A stretch of DNA of 64,000 bases from Paenibacillus timonensis (GCF_022427145.1 NZ_JAKSXN010000015.1:1-64000); one strand, 5' to 3'; shown: positions 14,221 to 26,483, counted from the first letter of the stretch. A program made the numbers and translations. The notes: generated by a model not told the origin, from the sequence alone.

Positions 14221-16806
14221 CTCGATTTCTTTCCCTCGTTTGATGGCTTCTATGCGATTTTTCACCTGCAGCTTGCCGTAAATCCGGTTAATATGTGCTT
14301 TAAGCGTCCCCATGCCGATGCCTAAGGCCTCTATTATCGACGGATTATCCAGCCCTTCCTCCATGCAGCGGTAGATCGTGAGTTCTCGCGGCGTGAGCAA
14401 CGTCTCTAACCCCTTCGAAGTTGACGCGGCTCCCTTCGATTGCCGATCAAAGCTGGACCATACTCTGCGCACATACTCGAGCGGCGGGGCGTCGTCGTCG
14501 CGCAGGTTCCCTTTTTGCCGCTGCTCGACGTAATCGGCAAGCAACTCGGACACGCGTTGGCCTTTGTCCGTGAACACCCGGATGTAATCGTCGGGTTTCG
14601 CCAACTTAAGCGCAGACTCCAATTTGAGCAGCGCTTCCTGCGGTTTGCCCGCCAGTTGCAAAATGATCGCCTGCAGCGTTTCGAGATCCAGCGCATCCAT
14701 TGGCCGGTGGCCCCTTATGGCGATGGACAGCAACCTTTCGGACAACCGCCACGCTTCGTCTAGCCGCCCCGTTTCGATCAACACCCGAACCAGGAACGTA
14801 TACGGGAACAACTGGTGTACCGACACCGGGTCTTCCGCCGAAAGGCCATAACGCTCCTGCCATTCCTTCGCCTGGCTTAAATCTCCCTGACGCAGGCGCA
14901 TCGCCGCCCGCTCCGTCTCTAACAGGATCAGAGCCTCCTCGGCCCCATCGGCTACGGCTCGCCGGAACGCATCATCGATCCAGCCCTCGGCCTGTTCCGC
15001 CTCGCGCCTGGCCTGATGGATTCGGGAGAGGAATAACGAGGCGGGGACGTATACTTTCTCCGGTTGATAATGCGCTTGGCTTTGTCCCTGCAACCCCTGC
15101 TTCAAATAAATTTCCGCCTGTTCCAGCTCATTGCGTTCATACAGCAGTTCCCCATAGCAGACGACCACCGAATCCTGCAAACCCATCCTCCCCATGAAAT
15201 CGATCATGTTTGAGAAGAAACCATCGGCTAACCCGCGCGGCAAATGCAGACCTCGCTTCCCGTTATAAGAACGGAATACGGAAGGCAACAGCGGCATTAA
15301 TGGGGAGGCGAAGATCAGATCCGTCCCCTGCGGACTATACTGCAAGGAAAGCTGAATATATTTCAACCCCTTCACCATATCCATTTCATATTGAGTTGCT
15401 TTGAAATTCCTGACGTAATACAGATAACCCAAATAGCGATTTTTCTCCTCCGGTTCCCAGCTGCTGCCGGTCGCCTCGTAGTGCTGCTCCGCTCGGCGCA
15501 GATACGTTTCCGCGAGATCTACGTCCTGCGACCATAACAAAGAATGCGTGTAGGAGAAGTAAAGATACGGATGGAGCAACAACAAGTCTTCGGGAATGGC
15601 CGACAGCCAAGATTTCATCGTTGAAAACTCCCGGCGAATGAGGACGCTCCTCATCTGCTCCAGAAGTCGGATGGCTTCTCCGTACCAAGCTCCGGCTAAG
15701 TAATAATCCACCGCCTCCTCCAGCAACTCCCTCGATTCGCACCATTCCGCCGCCTTGCGCAGAAGTTCTGCGGCTTTCCCGGGACGCCGCTGCTCCCCCT
15801 CCTTGCGCAAGAAATCGCCGAACAAACGATGGAACTGGTACCACTGACGAGCGTCATCCAGGGGGAGCAAAAACAGGTTCAGCCGGACAAGCTCATCGAG
15901 CATTTCCGCCCCGTCTTCTCCGGCAACCGCTTGGCAGAGAGAGCGGTGCAAACGCTGCAACACGGAGACATCAAGCAGAAATTGCCGGATGGGCTCGTCC
16001 AGTGCGTCGAACACTTCCTGGAACAGATAATCCTCCACCCCGCTGCGTTCCGGAGACGGCAGCTTAAGCGCGCTAGGTCCATGGGCATTCCGCCAGGATA
16101 AAGCGATGAGTTTTAGTCCCGTCACCCAGCCTTCGGTTTGCATCAGGACGTGTTCAAGCTGGTCGTGATTCAATTCCTTTTGCGTGGTCAGACGAAAAAA
16201 ATCTCCCGTTTCCGGCAAATCAAACCGCATATGAACGTCATGAATTTGGTATACCCACCCTCGGCTGATCCACCGGGCTTTGATAAAGTCGTTATCATGC
16301 CGGGTGGCGAAGGTGATATGTATCTGTTGAGGCAGATATTCCAGCATCAAGGCGACGGAGAACAAGATGTCCGGATCTTGAATTGCATGCCAATCGTCCA
16401 GGATCAAGGCATGCGGCTGAGGCAAGTTGTTAAGCTCATTCAGTAAAGCGATGACCATCGGTTCGGATTGGCCGGGACTCAGTGCAGCAAACGACGCATA
16501 AAACGCGTCGGATAAACGTCCCGTCGACCGCTCGATCGCGGCCGTGACATAGTGCCAAAAACGGATCAAATCATTATCTTTTTCATCCAGCGACAGCCAA
16601 GCCACGGGGCGGTTCAGTTGATTGGCCCATTCGCTGATCAAGGTCGTTTTCCCATATCCGGCCGGAGCCGAGATAAAGGTTGCCCTGCATCCCAGTCCCT
16701 CGTTGAGCCGGTCAATTAGCCGGGGACGCGGCACGAACGCCTGGATTTTTCCGGGCAAAGTGATTTTCGATAATAGCAATAATGCATTTACGTTTGTATC
16801 GTGCAT
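14215..16806 (-). CDS. MalT-like LuxR-family ATP-dependent transcriptional activator
   Basis: An 863-residue LAL-type regulator. An N-terminal STAND NTPase has Walker A SAPAGYGKTTL near residue 46 and a Walker B-like ALILDDWH near 137. The middle 450 residues are TPR-like helical repeats (for example YGELLYERNELEQAEIYLKQGL). The C-terminal 60 residues are a LuxR/GerE helix-turn-helix (LTPRELTIYRCMEEGL...GTLKAHINRIYGKL). MalT-type proteins bind ATP and a small inducer, oligomerise and activate promoters. The start follows GGAGGG by 6 nt. It is downstream of and co-directional with the sugar ABC genes but beyond their terminator, so it is a neighbour and possible regulator of them rather than part of the operon. 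The inducer is unknown. Confidence 0.9.
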   Translation of the reverse strand: MHDTNVNALLLLSKITLPGKIQAFVPRPRLIDRLNEGLGCRATFISAPAGYGKTTLISEWANQLNRPVAWLSLDEKDNDLIRFWHYVTAAIERSTGRLSDAFYASFAALSPGQSEPMVIALLNELNNLPQPHALILDDWHAIQDPDILFSVALMLEYLPQQIHITFATRHDNDFIKARWISRGWVYQIHDVHMRFDLPETGDFFRLTTQKELNHDQLEHVLMQTEGWVTGLKLIALSWRNAHGPSALKLPSPERSGVEDYLFQEVFDALDEPIRQFLLDVSVLQRLHRSLCQAVAGEDGAEMLDELVRLNLFLLPLDDARQWYQFHRLFGDFLRKEGEQRRPGKAAELLRKAAEWCESRELLEEAVDYYLAGAWYGEAIRLLEQMRSVLIRREFSTMKSWLSAIPEDLLLLHPYLYFSYTHSLLWSQDVDLAETYLRRAEQHYEATGSSWEPEEKNRYLGYLYYVRNFKATQYEMDMVKGLKYIQLSLQYSPQGTDLIFASPLMPLLPSVFRSYNGKRGLHLPRGLADGFFSNMIDFMGRMGLQDSVVVCYGELLYERNELEQAEIYLKQGLQGQSQAHYQPEKVYVPASLFLSRIHQARREAEQAEGWIDDAFRRAVADGAEEALILLETERAAMRLRQGDLSQAKEWQERYGLSAEDPVSVHQLFPYTFLVRVLIETGRLDEAWRLSERLLSIAIRGHRPMDALDLETLQAIILQLAGKPQEALLKLESALKLAKPDDYIRVFTDKGQRVSELLADYVEQRQKGNLRDDDAPPLEYVRRVWSSFDRQSKGAASTSKGLETLLTPRELTIYRCMEEGLDNPSIIEALGIGMGTLKAHINRIYGKLQVKNRIEAIKRGKEIEG

Positions 16807-16897
16807 GGCAGTCCCTCCATAACGATCATACCATGCCGGGGGCTCGGCCGGGGAACAAAACCTGGGTATTCAGCGCTTTCGGTTGGGGTCCGTCTCC

Positions 16898-16932
16898 CAA
16901 AAATAACGGACCCGCCGATGGGCGAGCCCGTT
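16898..16932 (-). terminator. terminator of the GH35-ABC transporter operon
   Basis: On the minus strand AACGGGCTCGCC pairs with GGCGGGTCCGTT around CATC, followed by ATTTTT. It begins 20 nt after the binding-protein stop. Confidence 0.88.
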
Positions 16933-16951
16933 CCCTTTTCCTAGCGATACC

Positions 16952-18565
16952 TTATTCGCCCAACTGAGCCTTATAAGCGTCCAGCTGTTTTTGCAACTCC
17001 GCCAACACCTTATCGTAACCAGCCTGCTTCAGTTTGCTGCGGAACTCCTCCACCGCCTGCGCCGGATCTCCGGCTTTCCCCATCACGATGGCCGGCCCAA
17101 GTTCGCCGGTTACCTGGGAAACGGCCGTCAATTCGGCTTCCACCGGCGTTTTATCGAAGACGAATTGTCCATAAACGTAAGGTTTTTTGATCTTATCGTA
17201 TTCGGCATACAACGTTTCTTCGATCTGATCCCAGGTCGTTTCGCTTGGGATTTCAAACTTGTCGACCCGGCCGCCCCAGAAATCGGCATAAAAATTGTCT
17301 CTCGCGTCGTCGTAACCTTCCGGACGCGCACGTTTCCCGTCCTTAATGACATATTGCACGCCTTCAATCCCATAGTTAATCAAATGATAGATTTCCTCAT
17401 TGTTGCGGATCAACTCATAAGCCATCAGCGCGCGTTCCGGGTTCTTGCTGTGGGCGCCGAGGGACGTGCCGCCGTGCGTGATCGACAGCTCCATCAGGTT
17501 CGTGCCGCGCGTCCGGGAGAACGGGAACATTTGCAGCTCCGAACCGGGCTGCGCTTTATCCATCTCTACGCGAAGACCCGAGAACGTCTGCGTATGGTGC
17601 TGGTCGAGTCCCGACAAGCCGGCTTTCAGGGCATCGCGGTTGTTGTTCTTGTTATTCAGGGCGTCTTCGCGCCAGAAGCCTTGATCCGCCCAGCTTTTCA
17701 TCATAGTGGCATACTTCAGGAAAACGTCCTCGAATACCGGACTGGTCGCGGTGAATTTCTCCTCAAACGACTTCGCCGTAAATACGGGCATGAAGCCGGT
17801 AGAGATCGGAAGCTCCAGCTCATCCGTATAGGATTGCACGAATCCGCCCCAGGTTTGAGCCCCGGACGCCGCGTCCCACGGAATCACGTCCGGCTTGTTG
17901 TCCTTAAGGTACTTCAGGTATTTCTCAATTCCCTCCCAATCCTTAATCGGTTCGGTAATCCCGGCTTCCTTCGCCCAATCGCCGCGGTAGAAGAAGCCAT
18001 GATTGACCCACTGCGTATAGTCATTCTCCGGAATCAGGACGATTTTGCCGTTATATTTGCTCTCATCCCAATCCTCCTTCGGGATGGAGTTCCACGTTTC
18101 CGGCGCGTATTTCGGCAGAAGATCATCCAAATTCATGAAGGCGCCGCGCTGCGCATTCCCCCAGGTGTCCAGCCAATCAGTTCCGATCGTGATCAGATCA
18201 ATCGGTTCGCCGGAGGCTAACGCCAGATTGTATTTGGTCTGCCAATCCGCCCATTCGATCCATTTCCATTCCAGTTCGGCGTTGATTTTTTCCTTCATGA
18301 TTTTGTTGACTTCCGCGAGTACCTTCTCGAATTGGCCATTCTTCGGCTTATCCCCAAGCACGAGATAGCTAATCTTCACGAACTTGGACGTATCCACCCC
18401 GGTGTCCGTCTGCTGACCGGTGTTTGCCGAGTTCCCCCCATTGTTCGCCGTATCGCCGGCAGCCCCATTGTTTTTGTTGTTGCTTTGGCCGCCCCCGCAG
18501 GATGCGAGCAACAGCACCAGCAGGCTCACCATCATCCAAATTGATGCCTTCTTCCATCGAACCAT
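16952..18565 (-). CDS. carbohydrate ABC transporter substrate-binding lipoprotein (LplA-like)
   Basis: A 537-residue extracellular solute-binding protein. A lipoprotein signal, VSLLVLLLASCGGG, has the modified Cys at about residue 23. A low-complexity Asn/Gly/Ser linker follows, then a family 1-like binding fold (PEDWDESKYNGKIVLIPEND region). The long form with two permeases and no ATPase in the operon is typical of the LplABC/YtcQ group of Paenibacillus oligosaccharide importers, which share an MsmX-type ATPase encoded elsewhere. The start follows GGGAGG by 9 nt. It is the last gene of the run GH35-permease-permease-binding protein. The substrate is probably a plant or host galactoside, inferred from the GH35 enzyme. 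Confidence 0.9.
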   Translation of the reverse strand: MVRWKKASIWMMVSLLVLLLASCGGGQSNNKNNGAAGDTANNGGNSANTGQQTDTGVDTSKFVKISYLVLGDKPKNGQFEKVLAEVNKIMKEKINAELEWKWIEWADWQTKYNLALASGEPIDLITIGTDWLDTWGNAQRGAFMNLDDLLPKYAPETWNSIPKEDWDESKYNGKIVLIPENDYTQWVNHGFFYRGDWAKEAGITEPIKDWEGIEKYLKYLKDNKPDVIPWDAASGAQTWGGFVQSYTDELELPISTGFMPVFTAKSFEEKFTATSPVFEDVFLKYATMMKSWADQGFWREDALNNKNNNRDALKAGLSGLDQHHTQTFSGLRVEMDKAQPGSELQMFPFSRTRGTNLMELSITHGGTSLGAHSKNPERALMAYELIRNNEEIYHLINYGIEGVQYVIKDGKRARPEGYDDARDNFYADFWGGRVDKFEIPSETTWDQIEETLYAEYDKIKKPYVYGQFVFDKTPVEAELTAVSQVTGELGPAIVMGKAGDPAQAVEEFRSKLKQAGYDKVLAELQKQLDAYKAQLGE

Positions 18566-18603
18566 TCGCTCAAACCTCCCACTTCTATATCAAATTTTGA
18601 TGC

Positions 18604-19515
18604 CTAGCCTTTAACAGCGCCCACCGTAATCCCTTTGATGAAATAGCGCTGCACAAACGGGTAGAACAAAATCACCGGTCCCGTCGCGACGATGGCCGTC
18701 GCCATCTTCATCGACTCAAGCGGGACATCCCGCAGCTCCACGTTCGAAGCGGCCGCCGAATTGCGGATGAAGTCCGCGCTGGTGATGACGTTATACAGGA
18801 ACAGCTGCAGCGGGCGGTACTTCATATCCGGCGATAAGAACAACATCGAGTTGTACCATTCGTTCCAATAACCCAGCGCGATGAACAAGCCGATCGTGGC
18901 TAGAGCCGGCGTTGTCATGGGCAGGATCAGGCGGATGAAGATGGTGAAATCGCCGGCCCCGTCGATTTTGGCCGATTCGGTGATCGCATGGGGGATGGAC
19001 CGGACGAAACTTTTCATCATAATAATGAGGAACGGGCTCAGCAAGCCGGGCAGTAAAACGGCCAGGTAATTGTCCTTCAGGCTCAAATACTGCGTCACAA
19101 GCAGGTAGAACGGAACCAGCCCGCCGGTGAACAGCGTCGTAAAGTAAATGAAGAAGGAAATCCGGTTCCGGTAGGCAAAGTCAGGCCGCTGCAGCGCATA
19201 CCCGGTCATGGCCACCAGGAACAACCCCAGCGCGGTACCGCAGACCGTGATGCCGATCGTCACGAGATAGGAGCCGATGATGAGATCGGGGTTTTCGAAG
19301 ACGATTTTGTAGGAAAAGGTGCTGAACTCCCGGGGCCAGAAGTTGAAGCCAAACCGTTTGATCGCCGATTCCGACGTAAAGGATGTGCCAAGGACAAGCA
19401 GGAAAGGCAGCAAACAGCATAAGGAAAAGAAGCCGATAAACAGGTAGCCTACGATTTTGACGATGATGCCGCCTAGATCCGTGCGGATGCTCCGTGCTTC
19501 ATAAGCGTCATCCAT
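18604..19515 (-). CDS. carbohydrate ABC transporter permease (LplC/YtcP-like)
   Basis: A 303-residue permease with six membrane segments. The EAA loop ESAKIDGAGDFTIFIRLILPM lies near residue 190 and contacts the ATPase. The C terminus YFIKGITVGAVKG is typical of the MalG/LplC half of CUT1 importers. The start is the ATG at 19515, 8 nt after AGGAGG; a GTG three codons earlier overlaps the site. It starts 12 nt after the first permease gene and is followed after 38 nt by the binding protein, so translation is probably coupled. Confidence 0.92.
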   Translation of the reverse strand: MDDAYEARSIRTDLGGIIVKIVGYLFIGFFSLCCLLPFLLVLGTSFTSESAIKRFGFNFWPREFSTFSYKIVFENPDLIIGSYLVTIGITVCGTALGLFLVAMTGYALQRPDFAYRNRISFFIYFTTLFTGGLVPFYLLVTQYLSLKDNYLAVLLPGLLSPFLIIMMKSFVRSIPHAITESAKIDGAGDFTIFIRLILPMTTPALATIGLFIALGYWNEWYNSMLFLSPDMKYRPLQLFLYNVITSADFIRNSAAASNVELRDVPLESMKMATAIVATGPVILFYPFVQRYFIKGITVGAVKG

Positions 19516-19527
19516 ACCTTGCACCTC

Positions 19528-20499
19528 CTAAAAAAGTGAGTTGTCAGGCGAGACCTTTTTGACCAGCCAGTTGGCGGTCATGACGACGATAAATCCGAAA
19601 ACCGATTGATACAGGCTGACGGCGCTGCCGATCGAGAAATTGAAGTTGGTCATAAGGGCGCGGAACACGTACGTTTCGATGATATCCGTCGTCGCATACA
19701 GGGCGGTGTTGTTTGCTCCAACCAGGTTGAAGAACAGCCCGAAATTCCCGCGCAAAATACCGCCCAGCGAAAACAGAAGCAGGATGATAAAAGTTGGCTT
19801 AAGCCAGGGGAGGACAATATAGCGGATTCGTTGGAACGCGCCTGCCCCATCAATTTCCGCAGCTTCGATAATCTCGTTGTCGAGACCCATGATCGCGGCG
19901 AAATACACGATGGATCCATAACCCGTCGATTGCCATAGATACGTCAGCACGATGATAAACGGCCAGATCCCGGCGTTCGAATACGTCTTTACCGGATCGA
20001 ACCCAAGCGAGTTGAGGATACTGTTGAGCAAACCGTAGTCATAGCTCAGCACATTATAAGCGATTAAGCCGATCAGGACCGCCGAGATGAAATGCGGCAA
20101 AAACATCAAGGTTTGGGTCAGCTTCTTGAACCATTTGAGGCGAATTTCATTTAGGAACACGGCGACGACGATTTGCAGCACGTTCCCGAGCAGGATAAAG
20201 GCCAGATTATAAACCACCGTATTAAACGTCAGCCGCCACAAATCTCCCGTCATCACCAGAAATCGAAAGTTATCAAACCCGACGAACGGACTTTTGAAGA
20301 TGCCATCCGTGTAGTTGTACTTGATGAATGCCAGATATAAGCCGGGCATCGGAAGATAAGCGAATATGATAAAGAAAATGATGGCCGGCAAACACATCAA
20401 CAGCAGCGTCTTGTTGTTCCAAAATCGTCTCAAGCGCCCATGACGGATTGGTTTCAGCTGCGGCTGCTTGCGTACCTTCGTTGGCGTCGTGATTTCCAT
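19528..20499 (-). CDS. carbohydrate ABC transporter permease (LplB-like)
   Basis: A 323-residue permease with six membrane segments after a basic cytoplasmic N terminus. The EAA loop is EAAEIDGAGAFQRIRYIVLPW near residue 215, and the ending WLVKKVSPDNSLF is typical of LplB. It forms the membrane channel with the next permease. It begins 14 nt after the stop of the frameshifted GH35 gene, with GGGAGGAGG upstream, so the two belong to one operon. Confidence 0.92.
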   Translation of the reverse strand: MEITTPTKVRKQPQLKPIRHGRLRRFWNNKTLLLMCLPAIIFFIIFAYLPMPGLYLAFIKYNYTDGIFKSPFVGFDNFRFLVMTGDLWRLTFNTVVYNLAFILLGNVLQIVVAVFLNEIRLKWFKKLTQTLMFLPHFISAVLIGLIAYNVLSYDYGLLNSILNSLGFDPVKTYSNAGIWPFIIVLTYLWQSTGYGSIVYFAAIMGLDNEIIEAAEIDGAGAFQRIRYIVLPWLKPTFIILLLFSLGGILRGNFGLFFNLVGANNTALYATTDIIETYVFRALMTNFNFSIGSAVSLYQSVFGFIVVMTANWLVKKVSPDNSLF

Positions 20500-20513
20500 A
20501 GGCCTCCTCCCTT

Positions 20514-23323
20514 CTATACGGAAATAAATTCAAGCCTATCCAAGTTGCCCGGAGTCGGTTCATCCACCGCTTCGAGAAAAATCGACAGCTGTGCCTGCCC
20601 GTCATGAAACCAGGGTCCCGGCATATAAAACGAGTCCGCGCTGCCGCCGGTCATCGTTGGCCTTCCCGCGCCGCCGGGCAACCACAGCCGGCCAACGATC
20701 CGCTCATCCATGAACACCGTTAGCTTTAAACCTGAGCCTGCGGCACGCACTCTCCATCCTTTGCCTTGAGCGGAGTTAGGAATATGAGCGAACAACCAGC
20801 CTACCTCTCCTGAACCCAGTTTTACCGGCAATTCCTTTGGGGCGGCGGATGCAGCCGCTTGGTCTGCCTCAGCCTTTAGCTGCGCTTCCTCCGCGGCAGC
20901 GATCGAGAACTCCGATGCCTCGATGCCTTCATAGACCAGCACTTGTCCGGCGGGCTGCCCCATCGTGCGCTGAAGGTAGACCTCCAGCCGCAGCTCTTGG
21001 CCAGGTGTGGCATATGGCGTCAAATCGAAAAGGGATTCATCGGATGGATGGGACCGGCGTCGGCTCCGTTCACCCAAAGCCGTGCATGGCCTTGCAATTT
21101 CGGAAAATGCAGGGTCCAAGCATTCCCTCGATCCCCAGGTATATACGATCTGCGGAAGAGGTGTTGGGATGGATGGTCCGAGGTTAACCAGCTCCCGAAA
21201 CCAACCACCGGCCACAGCACGTCGGCGGCGTTGGCGTCGACGCCATCCGGCGAGTGTCCGACGTCCGGATTCACGCGCCAGTTCGCTGTGATGTCGTGAA
21301 TCGCGGTAATTGCCACGATGCCTTCCATTCCTTTCAGGGAAGGCAAGCGAAGCGCGGGAAGCCGGATGTCGTCGAAGTTGCTGTGCCCCCATATCTCCAC
21401 GCGCGCCTGAATCCTCTCCATCCTCTCCGCCCCGGGTCCTTCCACCGGAACAAACACGCTGGCTCCTCCGGGGGTCCAGGTTCCAAGGTAGATACCGTCG
21501 GCATACAGCGAAACGACATCGCTCGCCTGGCGCACAAGAAATCCTTGCAGCTGACGATCGGCGTCGATCCGGTTGGCCTTGGCTTCATACCAGGCGTATC
21601 CGCGGTAAACGCCAAGCCGTTCGAGAAACTCAGCCTTCGCCCCTGACGTTCGTACCGACACCGCCTGGATCGGCGGCCGCCATCCCTCCCTCGTCCCAAA
21701 CTGCCAAGCTGGAGCCGGCAAAGGGTCGGAACCGTGCGATGCCGGTTGGAGAGTGGAAACAGTCATGGTGCCGTCCAGGTGAATCGCTTCGGTAAGAAGC
21801 GCTTTCAATCGAGTCGTCACGATGACCGTGAACTGTCGCCCATCCTTCAGTGGAAACCGGCAAAACGCCGTCTCTGCCCCAGATAGTCGCAATTGGAATT
21901 GCCCCTCGCGATTGACCACCTGCATGCCTTCCGCTATCGGCTCGAGCGCCGCTTCGACGGCAAGGGCAATCTCTCCGGCGTCCCCCTCCATGTGAAACGC
22001 CAGTACGGCCCCTTCCTTGTGTTGTTCCACCATATAGAGCTCTGCCGTGGAGGATATCAACCGTCCAGGCATCCCCCAGAGCGACAACGGCACATCCGCC
22101 GGCAAAGCCAAGGATCGTGAGGCGGCCAGAGTCCAGGTTCCGGATAAGGAAACCCGGGTTCCTGGATCCCTTAGCAGGCCGATTGACTTGGGGCGGTCTT
22201 CTCCGTTCGTTACAAAAATCAGCTCCCCGCCGCCCTCTAAACGCAGCGCATATGGACCGAATACCCCCTCCGTATCTCCTTCCACGGACCAGGAGCCCCC
22301 GGAATCCGGCTCGGCTTCCGCAATCGCGCGGCCATAGGCACGAATTAACCTGGCGAGGAGCTTCGCCTCCCGTGCTTCGTCGCGGAGATGGCCTTCGGGG
22401 GAAATCATGCCTCCGAAATCATAATCCGAGGTCAAGAAAGCCAGCGGCCTCCCCCAGTTATTGGTCGCATTGGTGAACCCGAAGTTCGTCCCCGACACCT
22501 GCAGATAAGGACCCAGCAGCTTGGCACCGGCGGATAGCAATCTGCGCAGCAGGTAGTGACTCCGGTTCGTCTCGGTGACGAGCAGCGGAACCCCCATCCC
22601 GCGAAGCACTTCGCGATAATGCAGGACTTTGCTTTCAAACTGGGGATCCCGGTCATCCGGATAAAAATTGCAGGTCGGCACAACGCCTTGCGTTAATCCG
22701 GACGCCTGCAGCAAGCCGCCTTGACCGGCGCAAGCGATGAGCGGGACGGATATTCCATGCGCCGATGCCATGTCCCGCAGCGCCGCCATATATCCTGCCG
22801 GGTCGGAGCAGTCATAGAAATCAAGCTCGTTATCGAGCTGAACGAAGATAACGCTGCCTCCGCGCGTTGCCTCATGGCGCCCGAGAATCGGCAGGATCTG
22901 CGCGTACCACCTGGCCACATGCTGCAAAAACACCGGGTCATTGTCCCTGATCCGCATGGCCGGTTCTTTGGCATACAGATACGACGGCAATGCACCTCCG
23001 TCCCATTCGGAACAAATATAAGGCCCCGGGCGGGCGACCACCCATAATCCCGCTTCGCCGGCGAGACGCAGGAACGTATCCGCATCCCGCATCCCGGTGA
23101 AATCCCATATTCCCTCATGGGGCTCATGAAAATTCCACGGAAAGTAGACATCGATGCAGTTGTAGCCTGCTTCCCTGACCTGTTCCAGCCGCTCCTGCCA
23201 TAATTCAGGAGGAATCCGGAAATAAAAAAGCGAGGCGCAAAGCAGGATCACGCTTTCGTCATGAATGCTGACCGCTTGGCCGGATTGACTTACCACGGAT
23301 TCGGATTCGATACGCATACTCAT
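20514..23323 (-). pseudogene. GH35 beta-galactosidase-like gene with a frameshift near 21040
   Basis: The first 760 residues are a GH35-type enzyme: GYNCIDVYFPWNFHEP, RPGPYICSEWDGGALPSYL, the acid/base region FVQLDNELDF near residue 163 and the probable nucleophile in LLVTETN near 248, then beta-sandwich domains. The frame ends at a TGA at 21020 after GPIHPMNPFSI. In another frame the protein goes straight on (DESLFDLTPYATPG...) to a stop at 20514, giving about 936 residues if joined. One base missing in CATCCGATGAATCC would restore GPIHPDESLFDLTP, a normal jelly-roll continuation. It may be a real inactivation or a sequencing slip; the catalytic domain is intact. It heads the ABC importer operon and probably acts in the cytoplasm, since no signal peptide is seen. 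The start follows AGGAG by 9 nt. Confidence 0.82.
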
Positions 23324-23643
23324 AGCGGACCACTCCTAGCGTCTGTAATATTTAATTTTAATGAATCCCATTTCATGAAACCCGTTACATTTTGCTCGAC
23401 AAAAAGCTGAATGAAACGGGTTTCACTATGGGGCAAAAAAACATTTTGGTTGTCTCGCCAGGTGCTCGGAATCCATGCTTGTCTTCGGAGTCGATGGTGA
23501 AAGAAGTAAAGTTAGCTGCAATTAGGAGGATGTGAAGAAGAAGAATATCTACTACGAGTGAAATGTAAGGGCTTTCGCAGTTATTCTAGCTTAGCAAGAT
23601 TTATGTTGTCAATCCTTTTTTTACCACAAGCGGGCCGTAGCTC
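23324..23643 (-). promoter_or_regulatory. intergenic control region with two LacI-type operators
   Basis: No gene is seen in these 320 bases. Two similar palindromes lie 20-100 nt before the GH35 gene: TGAAACCCGTTACA (23376-23389) and TGAAACGGGTTTCA (23412-23425), with centres 36 bp apart. Arms TGAAAC/GTTTCA are the usual half-sites of LacI/GalR proteins, and a LacI-family gene is the next gene upstream. Two sites spaced in this way could support looping or cooperative binding. No clear -35/-10 pair was found. The part from 23440 to 23643 holds nothing I can name. Confidence 0.65.
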
Positions 23644-24696
23644 CTAACTCTTGTTAAGAGCCGCGGTAGACTCGCGAATGACCAGTTCAGGCTTCAGCAA
23701 GGTCGTCTTGTTCACCTTGGACCTCGTGATCATTTGGTGCAGCACTTCTCCCGCCGTTCGCCCGAGTTCATGAGTACGCAGCGACACGGTCGTGAGCTCC
23801 GGAATACTGTTGGACGCAAAAGGGATATCATCATAACCGATAATTGATAGATCCTCGGGGACGCGTAATCCGGCTTTGACGGCTGCTTTCAAAACGCCGA
23901 TCGCTACCAGGTCGTTCAAGCAGAATACGGCGGTTGGCCGCTTGGGCAACTCCAGCAATCGATTCATAAACGCCGTGCCGCTGGAAACGGAAAATCCTCC
24001 ATGGAGCACCCACTCTTTTCGCACCTCAAAGCCAGACTGCTCCACCTTCTTCATGAAAGCGGACGTCCGCTGCACGGTGTTCGACATATGCCGGAAGCCG
24101 CCAACGATCGCGATGTCGCGGTGCCCGAGCTCAATCAAATGCTGAGCCGCCAACTCCGCGCCATGGCGCTCATCTACGGCCACGCGGTTCAGTCCCGATT
24201 TGGGAAGCCGGCCATTGACAAGGAGAACGGGCAGCCTTTTGCCAATCTCGGCCACCTCTTCGATCAACGGAGCGTCGGGTTTGGCTAAATCGACCCTTCC
24301 CCCCATCATGACGATCCCGTCCACCTGTTTCTCTGCGAGCGCATTTAAATACTGCGATTCCCGGATATATTGCTCCGCGCTGTCTACACTGGCCGATACG
24401 GTGTCGCAAAGAAAATAAGTATACCCTCTTTTGCGCGCTTCCAGATCAAACCCGGACAACACTTCCGGAAAAAAAGGGTTTGTAATATCCGGGAGAATAA
24501 TGCCGATCATACCCGTTTCTTTTTTTGACAAACTTCGCGCCAGCGCATTTGGCTGAAACTGGTATTTGCTGATCAGTTCATTAATGCGTTCCCGGGTCTC
24601 TTTCTTTACGGGAGCCGTATTGTTAAGGACGCGGGAGACCGTAGCGACGGAGACATTGGCTTCCTTGGCGATGTCGTACACTGTAATCGGTTTCAT
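23644..24696 (-). CDS. LacI-family transcriptional repressor
   Basis: A 350-residue protein. The N-terminal LacI HTH is VYDIAKEANVSVATVSRVLNN, followed by the hinge helix PNALARSLSKK. The rest is a periplasmic-binding-protein-like effector domain (GIILPDITNPFFPEVLSG, then GYDDIPFASNSIPELTTV near the C terminus). It should repress the downstream GH35-ABC operon through the two TGAAAC..GTTTCA sites. The start is the ATG at 24696, 4 nt after AGGTGAG; the frame extends 40 codons upstream without a site. It lies between bglA and GH35, all on the minus strand. The effector is probably a sugar. Confidence 0.92.
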   Translation of the reverse strand: MKPITVYDIAKEANVSVATVSRVLNNTAPVKKETRERINELISKYQFQPNALARSLSKKETGMIGIILPDITNPFFPEVLSGFDLEARKRGYTYFLCDTVSASVDSAEQYIRESQYLNALAEKQVDGIVMMGGRVDLAKPDAPLIEEVAEIGKRLPVLLVNGRLPKSGLNRVAVDERHGAELAAQHLIELGHRDIAIVGGFRHMSNTVQRTSAFMKKVEQSGFEVRKEWVLHGGFSVSSGTAFMNRLLELPKRPTAVFCLNDLVAIGVLKAAVKAGLRVPEDLSIIGYDDIPFASNSIPELTTVSLRTHELGRTAGEVLHQMITRSKVNKTTLLKPELVIRESTAALNKS

Positions 24697-24796
24697 AAAA
24701 CTCACCTGCCCGAAATTAGTAGCACAGAACATCCCAAGTATATCAAATTTTCCAGCATTTGAGAACGAAGCTGTGATTGAAATCGCAGCAATTCGC

Positions 24797-26483
<1,687 letters not shown>

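Noticed and set aside
16991-18220. 409-codon plus-strand frame opposite the sugar-binding protein
   Set aside because: It is antisense to a clear lipoprotein gene, has no ribosome site or known motif, and its composition is that of a mirror frame in GC-rich codons.
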